Source of the DNA: JALOLG01 sp963776935 | GTDB lineage: Bacteria > Actinomycetota > Acidimicrobiia > Acidimicrobiales > Ilumatobacteraceae | Assembly: GCA_963776935.1 (NCBI GenBank) | Contig: CAVZOP010000004.1 | Span: 1 to 64,000 of the forward strand | Reading direction: 5' to 3' | DNA length: 64,000 nt | In this document: in pieces, positions 34,291 to 43,325 of the stretch | Layout: each line of letters opens with the position of its first letter | Position numbering within the stretch: position 1 is the stretch's first letter | Notes under the pieces: generated by a model | What the model was told of the DNA's origin: nothing | The model's input: the letters and a program-made list of their open reading frames with translations, nothing else | The model's database searches: none | Translations under genes and position numbers: made by a program

Positions 34291-35069
34291 CAGCCCCGCC
34301 TCGTGAGGTCGAGCTCGGCGATCGTGAGCCGATCCGGTCGCTGACGGAACCCGAACTGGTCGTACAGTGCCAGCGCCGCGACGTTGCCGACGGCGGTGTT
34401 GACGAGGGCGTTGGCCAGGTGACGGTCGTGCATCCAGCACAACGCATCGGCGACGAGCGACTTGCCCCGCCCGCCGCGCTGGTGGCGGGGATCGACCGCC
34501 AGGCGCTGCAAGTAACCGGTCTGTCCGGCAACGCCGCTGATCGCGAACGCGACGAGCTGGTCGTCGACACTCAGCTGGCGAGCACGATATGCAGGAGTCG
34601 CCCGGCGAATGGCCGTCAGGCTGGCGGCGTCGTTGGCCCACGGCGCGCCGAACGCGCGGCGATCGATGGCGACCGCTTCTCGTGTGTGCCGGCGTGTCAG
34701 GCGCTTCGTCTGGAGCCTGATGGCGGGGCGACGTGAGGCCCGCAGGTCGAGCTCGAGCAGGGCGAGCGTGTCGATCGTCGCGAAGCCGGCGTCGGCGAAC
34801 ACCTCCGCCGTGCGAGGGAACATGGCGCCCGTGCGCACCGCCCGCAACCCGCTCGACCGCGCCTGCTCGATCCACTGGTCGAGGTCGACCGACGACGGAA
34901 TGGCCCCGTGGTCCAGAAGGACGAGATGACCGACCGTCTCATCGCCCGGCCAGCGTCGCAACTTGACCTCGGTGCGCCCGGATCGGCCGCGCCGACGACC
35001 AAGCGCAGCGACGGGTCGGGCGGAACTCACCAGCGCTGACCGTAGTCGGGCGATTCGACGACCAGACAT
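34290..35069 (-). CDS. GNAT family acetyltransferase
   Basis: A 259-residue protein, C-terminal half a GNAT fold: RRHTREAVAIDRRAFGAPWA, GQTGYLQRLAVDPRHQRGGRGKSLVADALCWM (acetyl-CoA loop RxxGxG variant) and NTAVGNVAALALYDQFGFRQ. The N-terminal half is a second degenerate GNAT-like part. Substrate unknown. It is divergent from pcnA and heads the minus-strand operon toward DUF6049; a homologous position in mycobacteria is held by mutT4, so this is a local difference. Confidence 0.8.
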   Translation of the reverse strand: MSGRRIARLRSALVSSARPVAALGRRRGRSGRTEVKLRRWPGDETVGHLVLLDHGAIPSSVDLDQWIEQARSSGLRAVRTGAMFPRTAEVFADAGFATIDTLALLELDLRASRRPAIRLQTKRLTRRHTREAVAIDRRAFGAPWANDAASLTAIRRATPAYRARQLSVDDQLVAFAISGVAGQTGYLQRLAVDPRHQRGGRGKSLVADALCWMHDRHLANALVNTAVGNVAALALYDQFGFRQRPDRLTIAELDLTRRG

Positions 35070-35107
35070 CGAACCTCGAACCGCTCCATCGAACCTCGAA
35101 CCGCTGG
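35068..35107. repeat. Tandem 20-bp direct repeat between GNAT and pcnA
   Basis: CATCGAACCTCGAACCGCT occurs at 35068-35086 and again at 35088-35106, giving a 20-bp period. It lies at the start of the GNAT gene and upstream of pcnA. Confidence 0.8.
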
Positions 35108-35136
35108 TGGGGCCAAGTTCCGTAGCCTGGCCGGTC

Positions 35137-36636
35137 GTGATCCCCGACCGCTTCGCGCCCGTGCTCGCCGAGTTGGCGCCGTTGGCGCAACGGTTCGCGG
35201 CTGCGGGTCACCGGCTCTACCTCGTCGGTGGCACGGTCCGCGATCTGCTCGTCGGTGCCGGGTCGGCCGACTACGACCGCGATCTGACCACCGATGCCCG
35301 GCCCCCCCAGATCAAGCGATGCCTCGATGGGTGGGCGGATTCGATCTGGACCCAGGGCGAGAAGTTCGGAACGATCGGCGCCCAGCGCGACACCGGTACG
35401 GGGCAGCAGATCTACGAGATCACGACGTTCCGAGCCGAGTCGTACACCGACGACTCGCGCAAGCCACACGTCGAGTTCGCCGACGCGATCGAGTCCGATC
35501 TCGCACGTCGGGACTTCACAGTGAACGCGATGGCGCTCGAGCTCACCGGCGGGCAGATGCCCGAGCTCGTCGATCCGTTCGGTGGTGCGGCCGACCTCGT
35601 GACACGCGTGCTCCGCACGCCGCTCGGGCCAGAGGTCAGCTTCACCGACGATCCGCTGCGGATGCTGCGTGCCGCCCGCTTCATCGCCGGGTACGAGCTC
35701 GAGCCCGACACCGAGCTGGTCGCGGCCGTCGCCCGGATGGCGAGTCGCCTCGAGATCGTCTCGTCGGAGCGCATCCGCGACGAGCTCGACAAGCTGATCA
35801 CCGTCGACCATCCGGCGGCCGGACTGTGGTTCCTCGTCGACACCGGCTTGGCGGAGCAGTTCCTCCCAGAACTGCCGGCGCTGCGACTCGAACACGACCC
35901 GATCCACCGGCACAAGGACGTGCTCAGCCACACCATCGCGGTGGTCGACAACGTCCGACCGCCCGATGAACATCTCACGCCCCCGCCGTTCGACTTCCGA
36001 CGGACCCGGCTGGCGGCGCTGTTCCACGACATCGGCAAACCGCGCACCCGGGGCTACCAGCCCGGCAAGGGCACGACGTTCCATCACCACGACGCGGTCG
36101 GGGCCAGGATGACGCGCAAACGCCTCACCGAGCTGCGGTACTCCAACCACGACATCGACGCCATCACCGAGCTGGTCGCGCTGCACCTTCGGTTCCACAC
36201 GTATCGGCTCGGGTGGTCGGATTCAGCGGTGCGGCGGTACGTGCGCGACGCCGGTGAGCACCTGGCCGAGTTGAACGTGCTGACCCGCTGCGACTGCACG
36301 ACGCGCAACGAGCGCAAAGCGGCCGTGCTCAGTCGGCGCATGGATGAGCTCGAGGTTCGCATCGCCGCCCTCGCCGCACAGGAGGAGCTCGCCGCGATCC
36401 GCCCCGAGCTCGACGGCGAGCAGGTGATGCAGCAACTCGGCATCGCGCCCGGTCCGCTCGTCGGGAGGGCGTTGGCCTACTTGCTGGACGTCCGCCTCGA
36501 CGAGGGGCTGCTCGGAGAGGCCGCGATCCGCGAGCGACTCCAGGCGTGGTACGAGGCGGAGCAGCAGCAGCCGGCAGGGAACGGACGGGCGGGCGACGAG
36601 CGGCGATCGCGCGATCGTCCTGCTGACGGCCAGTAA
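35137..36636 (+). CDS. pcnA: CCA tRNA nucleotidyltransferase with HD domain
   Basis: Adds or repairs the CCA end of tRNA, needed here because the tRNA-Ile gene lacks an encoded CCA. From GTG 35137 it is 499 residues: LYLVGGTVRDLLVG, DYDRDLTTDA (metal-binding DxD), RRDFTVNAMAL, DPLRMLRAARFIAGY, HRHKDVLSHT, then HD domain LAALFHDIGKPRT and HHHDAVG. The frame is open upstream to 34963, but that part overlaps the divergent GNAT gene and has no similarity. The position matches M. tuberculosis Rv3907c. Confidence 0.93.
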   Translation: MIPDRFAPVLAELAPLAQRFAAAGHRLYLVGGTVRDLLVGAGSADYDRDLTTDARPPQIKRCLDGWADSIWTQGEKFGTIGAQRDTGTGQQIYEITTFRAESYTDDSRKPHVEFADAIESDLARRDFTVNAMALELTGGQMPELVDPFGGAADLVTRVLRTPLGPEVSFTDDPLRMLRAARFIAGYELEPDTELVAAVARMASRLEIVSSERIRDELDKLITVDHPAAGLWFLVDTGLAEQFLPELPALRLEHDPIHRHKDVLSHTIAVVDNVRPPDEHLTPPPFDFRRTRLAALFHDIGKPRTRGYQPGKGTTFHHHDAVGARMTRKRLTELRYSNHDIDAITELVALHLRFHTYRLGWSDSAVRRYVRDAGEHLAELNVLTRCDCTTRNERKAAVLSRRMDELEVRIAALAAQEELAAIRPELDGEQVMQQLGIAPGPLVGRALAYLLDVRLDEGLLGEAAIRERLQAWYEAEQQQPAGNGRAGDERRSRDRPADGQ

Positions 36637-36647
36637 CTTACGCGACC

Positions 36648-38918
36648 GTGGAGTCGTACGTCGCGGTCATCGTCTTTGGCCTGGTCTCGATTGCCACGAT
36701 CCTGCTCACGTATCTCGCGTCGCGCCGGGTCGAGCTCCGACTCCGCGAGCGCCTGGCCGGGGTCGCCGCCGCCGAAGCCGGAGTGCGGCGGCTGCTCGAC
36801 GAGTTGCCCGAGGCGGTGATGCTGCTCGACGCCGAAGGCCGCGTGCTGTCCGCCAACGCCTCGGCGACCGAGTTGTGTGGCGTCGAACCGACGGCGTTGA
36901 TCCGATCGTTCTTCCTCGACCTCTTCGACGACGCCGACCGCGACGAGCTGCGCGCCGGGTGGCGCCGGGCGATGGCCGGCGAGATCGTCGAGCCCGCCCC
37001 GGTCCGCCTCTCCGGCGACGACGGGTCGGTGCTCGTCGAAGCGACGTTCCACCGTGCTCGCAATCCGGACGAGAACGACCAGAACGATCAGAGCGACGAC
37101 CGCGACGACGGCGACGAGTCGGACGACCGGGTGCCTGCTCCCCGCAGCGACACCGACGACTCGGTTGCGCCCGACCAGCTCCGCAACAACCGGCGGATGG
37201 TGCTGCGACTCCGTGACCTCTCCGAGCGCGAGCAGCACTCGCGGGCGCTCCAGCAGGCGCGGCGGAGGTTCCAGCAGGCGTTCCACTCCGCACCCACCGG
37301 CATGGCGCTCGTGCGCATCGACGACGGCCGCATCGTCGACGCCAACCAGTCGCTCGCCGAGATGCTCGGCGTCGAGATCGACCAGCTCGTCGGGCACACG
37401 CTGCGCGAGTTCACCCACCCCGACGACGTCAGGGCGGCGGTGCCGCACCGGGCTCGGCTCGAGCTCGGCATCGTCGACTCGTACCGGCTCGATCAGCGCT
37501 ACCTGCGCAGCGACGGCGAGTTCGTCTGGGCCCGCACGCGGGTGTCGCTCACCGAGGACGAGGGCACGATGCTGGCGATCACCCACATCGAAGACGTCAC
37601 CGAGCAGAAGCGCACCGCCGAGCAGCTGACGTTCGCGGCCAACCACGACGAGCTCACCGGTCTGCCGAACCGTTCCTCGCTGATGAGCCTGCTGAGCGAA
37701 CGCCTCGAAGGGGCACCGCCTTCCTCGGTGGCGGTGCTGTTCGTCGACCTCGACCACTTCAAGGTCGTGAACGACAGTCTCGGCCACGGCGTCGGCGACG
37801 AGCTGCTGACGACGATGGCGGGCCGCCTGCGCAGTGTCGTCCGCGACCACGATCTGCTCGCCCGGTTCGGTGGCGACGAGTTCATCGTCGTGCTCTCACG
37901 GGTGGCCCACGAGAGTGATCCGGCCGAGGTCGCCGAACGCATCCGGCGCGCCCTGCACGAGCCGGTCACGATCGGCGACCACGAGCTGTTCGTCACGGCC
38001 AGCATCGGCTACTCGACCAACGTCGATGCGGGGATGTCGCCGAACGACTTGTTGCGCGACGCAGATGCGGCGATGTACCGGGCCAAGGCGCGCGGGCGTG
38101 ACTGCGTCGAGGCGTTCGAGGCCGGTGGCTACGAGACCGGGGTCCAGGCGCTGCGCACCGCGGGAGAGCTCCGGCGCGGCATCGAGCGCAACGAGATCGT
38201 GCCGTACTTCCAGCCGATCGTCGATCTCGAGAGCGGCCGGGTGCTCGGCTACGAGGTGCTCGCCCGGTGGTTGCACCCCGATCGTGGTCTGCTGACGCCG
38301 AACCACTTCCTCCCACTGGCCGAGGAGACCGGCTTGCTCGTGGATCTCGGCACCGAGATGTTGCACAACTCCCTCGCCCAGCTCGCAGCGTGGCGGGCCG
38401 CTGGCCACGACTTCGCCAACTGCTCGCTGTCGGTGAACGTCGGTAACCGCCAACTCCTCGATCCGGCGTTCTACAAATTGGTCGGCGAACTGCTCGGTGA
38501 GACCGGTATCGACGCCGATTCGTTGTGGCTGGAGATCACCGAGACGTCCTTGCTGGCCGACGTGAAGGCGGCAACCGTGACGCTGCGTGAGCTGCGGAGC
38601 CTCGGTCTGCACCTGTCGGTCGACGACTTCGGAACCGGTTACTCGTCACTCACCTACCTCAAGCGGTTCCCGGTCGAAGCGATCAAGGTCGACCGGGCGT
38701 TCGTGAGCGGACTCGGGATCGAGAACGAGGACACCACCATCGTCGAGGCCGTCGTGAAGCTCGGCCAGGCGCTCGGCCTGGCGGTCATCGCCGAGGGCAT
38801 CGAGACACCGCTGCAACTGTCGCGGTTGCGCGACCTCGGCTGCGACAAGGGGCAGGGCTACCTGTTCGGGCGACCACGGCCGGCGGCCCTGATCGAAAGC
38901 GAACACGTCGAGGCCTGA
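36648..38918 (+). CDS. PAS-PAS-GGDEF-EAL cyclic di-GMP signalling protein
   Basis: A 756-residue protein, 11 bases after pcnA. N-terminal membrane helix (VAVIVFGLVSIATILLTYLA), PAS 1 (LLDELPEAVMLLDAEGRVLSAN), an acidic insert rich in Asp/Asn/Glu (about residues 143-170), PAS 2 (FHSAPTGMALVRIDDGRIVDAN to ITHIEDVTEQ), GGDEF domain with intact FGGDEFIV, and EAL domain with EVLAR, ITETSLL, DDFGTGYSS, KVDR and AEGIET. Both catalytic sites look complete, so it may make and degrade c-di-GMP. It is the second c-di-GMP enzyme in the window. Confidence 0.93.
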   Translation: MESYVAVIVFGLVSIATILLTYLASRRVELRLRERLAGVAAAEAGVRRLLDELPEAVMLLDAEGRVLSANASATELCGVEPTALIRSFFLDLFDDADRDELRAGWRRAMAGEIVEPAPVRLSGDDGSVLVEATFHRARNPDENDQNDQSDDRDDGDESDDRVPAPRSDTDDSVAPDQLRNNRRMVLRLRDLSEREQHSRALQQARRRFQQAFHSAPTGMALVRIDDGRIVDANQSLAEMLGVEIDQLVGHTLREFTHPDDVRAAVPHRARLELGIVDSYRLDQRYLRSDGEFVWARTRVSLTEDEGTMLAITHIEDVTEQKRTAEQLTFAANHDELTGLPNRSSLMSLLSERLEGAPPSSVAVLFVDLDHFKVVNDSLGHGVGDELLTTMAGRLRSVVRDHDLLARFGGDEFIVVLSRVAHESDPAEVAERIRRALHEPVTIGDHELFVTASIGYSTNVDAGMSPNDLLRDADAAMYRAKARGRDCVEAFEAGGYETGVQALRTAGELRRGIERNEIVPYFQPIVDLESGRVLGYEVLARWLHPDRGLLTPNHFLPLAEETGLLVDLGTEMLHNSLAQLAAWRAAGHDFANCSLSVNVGNRQLLDPAFYKLVGELLGETGIDADSLWLEITETSLLADVKAATVTLRELRSLGLHLSVDDFGTGYSSLTYLKRFPVEAIKVDRAFVSGLGIENEDTTIVEAVVKLGQALGLAVIAEGIETPLQLSRLRDLGCDKGQGYLFGRPRPAALIESEHVEA

Positions 38919-38966
38919 CCGGCGACGCTTCCTGGCGTCACGTCGTGCGTGTGGCGGTCGACGGTG

Positions 38967-39182
38967 TCAGAGGGAGTTGCGCCCGGATCCGCGCGCCGCA
39001 CGCACACCCGAGCGACAGACATCGACGGGGTCATGGCCGAGCGCCATCGCCCAGCCGGCATCGTCGTAGGCGACCGCCCATGCCCACCCGTCGCAGCGCT
39101 CGATGTGCGTGATCCGATGGAGTTCCCCGTGGTAGTCGACGACGTCCCCGGGTTGGAGGTCGTCGGCATAGATCGTCGTCAT
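38967..39182 (-). CDS. Small protein of unknown function (SH3-like barrel suggested)
   Basis: Seventy-one residues: MTTIYADDLQPGDVVDYHGELHRITHIER, then a Trp-rich GWAWAVAYDDAGWAMALGHD and an Arg-rich tail. The pattern L.PGDVV.Y.GE...I suggests a small SH3-like barrel. AAGGAGG six bases before the ATG at 39182 is one of the strongest initiation signals in the window, which is why I accept it as a gene. Lies convergent with the GGDEF-EAL gene. No function can be assigned. Confidence 0.6.
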   Translation of the reverse strand: MTTIYADDLQPGDVVDYHGELHRITHIERCDGWAWAVAYDDAGWAMALGHDPVDVCRSGVRAARGSGRNSL

Positions 39183-39340
39183 CGCATCCTCCTTCGAATG
39201 CAGAGGTCCTTCGAACCGTGAGGACCCTTGAATCCTGAGGCCTTCGCATTGAGCTGGAGCGACCCGCCCAATCGACCCACGCTATAAGGAGCCACGCGGA
39301 ACGGTGGGGATACACGACGGCGGACAAATTCCGCACGGTG

Positions 39341-39955
39341 TCATCTGGCGAGCCGGTAGGTGCGGCTCGACGCGCCGGGTTCGAAGCCGGCGCCGAGATA
39401 GAGGCGACGGGCGGCTTCGTTCCCTTCGATGTAACACACCTTGAGCGTCGAGCAGCGGTGTCCAGCGAGGCCGACGAGACCAGACGTCAACACGTGACGG
39501 GCGAGGCCGAGGCCCTGGTAGGCGTCTTCGGTCCGCATCGGTTCGACGAGTCCGACGCCGGTCACCGGATCGGGCCAGAACAGCCCGTAGGCGGCGACGT
39601 CGCCGTTCGGTGCGTACACCGCGAGGTCGAGGTCGGGACGATAGAGCGAGTACTCGGCGAGGCGTTGTGCAACGTGGTCGCCGTTGCGTTGGATCACCGG
39701 TCGCGTCGAACGTGTCGCAACCCCAGCGGCCGTTCCAGTCCGTGAAGACGACGGCGGCGACCGGCGCTTCCGTCGTCGTCGAGCCAGAAGGTCTGCAGAG
39801 CGGGGTCTGGGTGCTGGTCGCGCCCGCGACCACCATTGAAGGTCGGCGGCCTCACACGACGCGCCGGCCGCGTTGTCCGTCCGCGCCCGCTGGAGCAATG
39901 CGGTGATCAGCTCCAGGTACTCGCGTCCAGCTGCCTGATGCACTCGGCGTGCCAC
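39341..39955 (-). pseudogene. GNAT acetyltransferase with several frame breaks
   Basis: N-terminal part VHQAAGREYLELITALLQRAR and the C-terminal GNAT core (PNGDVAAYGLFWPDPVTGVGLVEPM, EDAYQGLGLARHVLTSGLVG, GNEAARRLYLGAGFEPG) lie in one frame. Between them (about 39700-39840) the conserved-looking pieces DQHPDPALQTFWLDDDGS and APVAAVVFTDWNGRWGCDTF are in the two other frames. Three extra bases would restore one gene of about 203 residues. This is either a pseudogene or clustered assembly errors. Confidence 0.6.
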
Positions 39956-40114
39956 CGCGACACGGTAGGTCGCGCCGGTGAGACGGCGGGGGTGAGTTCG
40001 GTCCCTGCGCCGCTCCCCTGCACTGACAGGTCACCAAGATGAACTACGAGTACGGCGTGGCACGACTGACCCGCACCTGTCTCCACACGCGATCGCGGCG
40101 CACCCTCCCGGTGA

Positions 40115-40753
40115 TCAGGTGAAGCCGGAGGAGTCGAGCAGCCCGGCCTCGAAGTCGGCGGCCCGGTAGCCGTCGACATGACGGACCGCCATGCCTTCCA
40201 TCCACGACAGCCGTAGCGCGTCCGGGTTGCGGCGCACCTCGTCGACGAGCGTGCGATGGAACGCCTCCGGGAAGCCGGCCCGCGGGAACCCGTCGAGAAT
40301 CTGGCGCACCTCGTCGGCCGGCAGCCGCTCGAACCCCGCACCCCGTACGTCGATGCTGATGCCCGAATTGGCGACCGCCGTCTCGGGGCTCTTGTGTTGG
40401 GCGATGGCGCTCGAGGCGTGGAGCGCCACGATGTCCCACACGATCTCCGCCCGGCGTTGGTCCATCCCCGCCTCGAGCAGCCAGTCGCGTGCGGCGTTGG
40501 CGCCGCCGACGTCGAAACGGGCGCCGCTGCGGAAGCGCGGCGCCAGCCCGAGGTCGTGCATGATCACGCCGAGATAGAGCACCTCTGCGTCGACGTCGAT
40601 CGAGTCAGCTCGGGCGAGCGCCATAGCGAACCGAAAGCTGCGTTCGCAATGGGCGACGACGTGGGTGGGGCACGTCGCCGTGACCAACTGATGAGCGGCG
40701 ATCGCCAGCGCCGTGTCGGGCGGGTTGATCGGCCCGTTCGCGGTCGACGCCAC
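40115..40753 (-). CDS. HD domain phosphohydrolase-like protein
   Basis: From GTG 40753 it is 212 residues. HD-type motifs are H in VVAHCERSFRF, HD in YLGVIMHDLGL and a later H in DIVALHASSAIA, so a metal-dependent phosphohydrolase fold is likely. Related proteins (cyanamide hydratase-like HD family) share LxHxxRSxxFA and HDLGL. The substrate is unknown. It is divergent from the flavin oxidase with a 68-bp shared promoter region. Confidence 0.8.
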   Translation of the reverse strand: MASTANGPINPPDTALAIAAHQLVTATCPTHVVAHCERSFRFAMALARADSIDVDAEVLYLGVIMHDLGLAPRFRSGARFDVGGANAARDWLLEAGMDQRRAEIVWDIVALHASSAIAQHKSPETAVANSGISIDVRGAGFERLPADEVRQILDGFPRAGFPEAFHRTLVDEVRRNPDALRLSWMEGMAVRHVDGYRAADFEAGLLDSSGFT

Positions 40754-40821
40754 GCAATCAGCGTACCCGCCGCAGTCGTCGGGATCCGGGACGCGCGGCG
40801 GCGATCGGTAGGGTCCGCGCC

Positions 40822-42198
40822 GTGTTCGACGGCCGTCTGATCGAGCGGGGCACCGGGGACTACGAGGCGGCACGGGTCGACGCGATCTTCAACCGGCGCT
40901 GTCCCCAACGGTTCCCGAGCGCGGTGCTGGAGGCTGCCAGCGAGGCCGACGTCGTCGCCGGCGTCCGCCTCGCGCGCGACCGCGGCTGGGGAGTGACGGC
41001 ACGATCCGGCGGGCATTCGTGGGCGGCCCTGAGCCTCCACGACGACGCCATCCTGATCGATCTGTCCGGCCTGCGCGAGATGGCGATCGCATCACCGGGT
41101 GTGGCGATCGTGAGCCCGTCGATCCGCGGCGGTGCGGAGTTCAGCCCGTTCATCCGATCGCACGGCCACCTGTTCCCGGGCGGCCACTGTCCGACGGTGG
41201 GGTTGGGCGGCTACCTGCTCCAGGGTGGTCAGGGGTGGAACGGCCGTCGGTGGGGATGGGCGTGCGAGAGCGTCCTGGCAGTCGACGTGGTCACCGCCGA
41301 AGGCGAGCTCGTGCACGCCAGCGGCGATTCCCACCCCGATCTGTACTGGGCGGCCCGCGGCGCCGGACCCGGGTTCTTCGGTGTGGCCACGCGATTCCAC
41401 CTCGAGCTGTTCGACCTCCCGCGGGTGTTCGTGCAGACCGCGTACGCGCTGCCGATCGACTACTTCGACGACGTCGTGCGCTGGGCGCACGAGGTGCTCC
41501 CGACCCTCGATCGACGCGTCGAGCCGGTCATCGTCGGCACGCGCGTGCCTCCGGATGGTGTCGACATCGGCGGGGCACCGATGATGATCATGCTCGCCAC
41601 CGGCCTGTTCGACTCGCAGGACGAGGCCGATCGGCTGATGCGGCCGCTGCAGAGCTGCCCGGGCCTCGACGACGCGTACATGCGTGACTTCGCGGCGCCG
41701 GTCACGTTCGACATCGTCGGCGCGATCCAGGAGGCGATGAGTCCGAGCGGTCATCGCTACGCCGCGGACTGCGCGTGGACCGATGCCTCCGCGGATGAGC
41801 TGGCCCCGTTGCTACGCGACCTCTACACGACGCTGCCGACACCGCAGTCGTTCACGATCTGGTACGGCTGGAACCCGGTCCGGCCGCTGCCCGACATGGC
41901 GTTCTCGATGGAGGCCAACGTCTACGTGGCCACGTACGCGGTGTGGTCGGACCCGGCCGACGACGAACGGGTGATGCGGTGGGTTTCGGACCGGTACCGG
42001 GCCCTCGAACCGGTTTCGAAGGGCACCTATCTCGGCGACGCTGACTTGCTGCGCCGCCCGGCACCGTTCATGGCCGCCGACAACTTCCGGCGATTCGGTG
42101 CGATCCGTGACGAGTACGACCCGCATCGGCGCTTCCCGGGGTTTCGCGTCAAGCCGGGCGTGACCCCGAACGAGTTCGAGCCGTCCGTCTCGGACTGA
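40822..42198 (+). CDS. FAD-linked oxidase of the berberine-bridge-enzyme type, predicted bicovalent flavin
   Basis: A 458-residue PCMH-type FAD protein. His65 in ARSGGHSW and Cys123 in GGHCPTVGLGG are at the two positions that bind FAD covalently (8-alpha-histidyl and 6-S-cysteinyl) in BBE-like oxidases. The FAD domain is completed by GWACESVLAVDVVTAEGE and ARGAGPGFFGV; the BBE C-terminal motif is PHRRFPGF-like (DPHRRFPGFRVKPG, with the usual Asn replaced). No signal peptide, so cytoplasmic. Substrates of the family are alcohols, sugars and alkaloids; none can be named here. GTG start. Confidence 0.85.
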   Translation: MFDGRLIERGTGDYEAARVDAIFNRRCPQRFPSAVLEAASEADVVAGVRLARDRGWGVTARSGGHSWAALSLHDDAILIDLSGLREMAIASPGVAIVSPSIRGGAEFSPFIRSHGHLFPGGHCPTVGLGGYLLQGGQGWNGRRWGWACESVLAVDVVTAEGELVHASGDSHPDLYWAARGAGPGFFGVATRFHLELFDLPRVFVQTAYALPIDYFDDVVRWAHEVLPTLDRRVEPVIVGTRVPPDGVDIGGAPMMIMLATGLFDSQDEADRLMRPLQSCPGLDDAYMRDFAAPVTFDIVGAIQEAMSPSGHRYAADCAWTDASADELAPLLRDLYTTLPTPQSFTIWYGWNPVRPLPDMAFSMEANVYVATYAVWSDPADDERVMRWVSDRYRALEPVSKGTYLGDADLLRRPAPFMAADNFRRFGAIRDEYDPHRRFPGFRVKPGVTPNEFEPSVSD

Positions 42199-42204
42199 CG
42201 GGCG

Positions 42205-43209
42205 TCAGGACAACGCCGGCATCACATGCTCGGCGAAGAGACGCATCGAGCGGTGCGTGTCGGCCGTGCTCATGCCGGGGTGGCGGAACTGGCAGGCCAG
42301 CTGCGTGATGCGACCGAGCTGGCCGCCGGCAATGGGAGCGAGGGCGGCGATCACGTCGTCGGGCGTGCCGACGGCTGCGCTCCAGAACCCGGCGTTCCCC
42401 GAGCGGATCATGTCGGCGGTCACGGCCTTGTCGGGTGATGCCGGCCGGCCTTCGAGGTCCTTGCGGGTCTCGTAGAAGTTCACGAAGTACTCGAGCCCGG
42501 CGCCGGCGATGTCCCACCCCTTGTCGGTGGTGTCGGCCACGCAGATCATCTGCATCGAGGCCACCTGATGGTCGTTCGGATCGCGGCCGCAGTCGATCAG
42601 GTGGGCGTCGTAGCCGGGGTTGAACGGTCCGATGAAGTTGAAGCCGCGCTCGGCGGCGCGGCGCTGGTTGCGGGGTCCCATCCCGCCCCACCAGATCGGG
42701 ATCGGATCCTGCACGGGCTTGGTGGTGAACGTGATGTCGGGGATGTCGTAGTAGCGACCCTTGTGGCTGAACTCGCCCGGCTCCTGGAACGCGCGTTGGA
42801 TGAAGTCGATCGACTCCCACGAACGTTGGTTCATCTCGGCCGGGTCGCGACCGAACGTCACGAACTCCTCGTACTGCGATCCGGGACCGACGCCGAGGTC
42901 GAACCGCCCGCCGGACAGGATGTCGGCGATGGCCGCGTCCTCGGCGACGCGGATCGGATCGTGGAACGGCAGCAACGTCACCGCCGTGCCGATCCGCAGG
43001 TGTTCGGTCCGGGCGGCCGCGGCGGTGGCGACGAGCATCGGTGAGCCGGTCCATTGACACTCGCGGAAGTGGTGTTCGCCGTACCACGACGCCATGAAGC
43101 CCAGCTCTTCGGCGAGCACCGCGTCGGAGATGAACTCCGCGTACACCTCGCTCAGGTCGCGTGGTCGGGCCGGGTGGTTGCGTACCGCGTTCAGGATCGA
43201 GAACTCCAT
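42205..43209 (-). CDS. LLM-class flavin-dependent oxidoreductase (luciferase-like) 1
   Basis: A 334-residue bacterial-luciferase-type TIM barrel using reduced flavin. Hallmarks: WYGEHHF near residue 45, RIGTAVTLLPFHDPIRVAEDAAI, GGRFDLGVGPGSQ and PIPIWWGGMGPRN. It converges on the FAD oxidase (6 bp apart) and is transcribed away from the PaaX-type regulator, with 116 bp between. Substrate unknown. Confidence 0.87.
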   Translation of the reverse strand: MEFSILNAVRNHPARPRDLSEVYAEFISDAVLAEELGFMASWYGEHHFRECQWTGSPMLVATAAAARTEHLRIGTAVTLLPFHDPIRVAEDAAIADILSGGRFDLGVGPGSQYEEFVTFGRDPAEMNQRSWESIDFIQRAFQEPGEFSHKGRYYDIPDITFTTKPVQDPIPIWWGGMGPRNQRRAAERGFNFIGPFNPGYDAHLIDCGRDPNDHQVASMQMICVADTTDKGWDIAGAGLEYFVNFYETRKDLEGRPASPDKAVTADMIRSGNAGFWSAAVGTPDDVIAALAPIAGGQLGRITQLACQFRHPGMSTADTHRSMRLFAEHVMPALS

Positions 43210-43325
43210 CGCCAGATCATGCCACCGACTCGTCTCGAGAACAGTGCCGAAGAGCGACTAGTTCCACTACCGGCGCAACAGGATCCGTCGTCTATCGTCC
43301 GGGCATCAACGCTCGGACGACCGCC

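Noticed and set aside
36477..37850. Long minus-strand open frame opposite the PAS-GGDEF-EAL gene
   Set aside because: Mirror of the real gene caused by high GC at third positions; Arg/Val/Asp-rich with no motif or start signal. The same applies to long frames opposite gyrB, parA, trxB and pcnA.
43210..43325. Small plus-strand peptide before the PaaX-type gene
   Set aside because: No ribosome-binding site and no conserved pattern; better read as promoter region.
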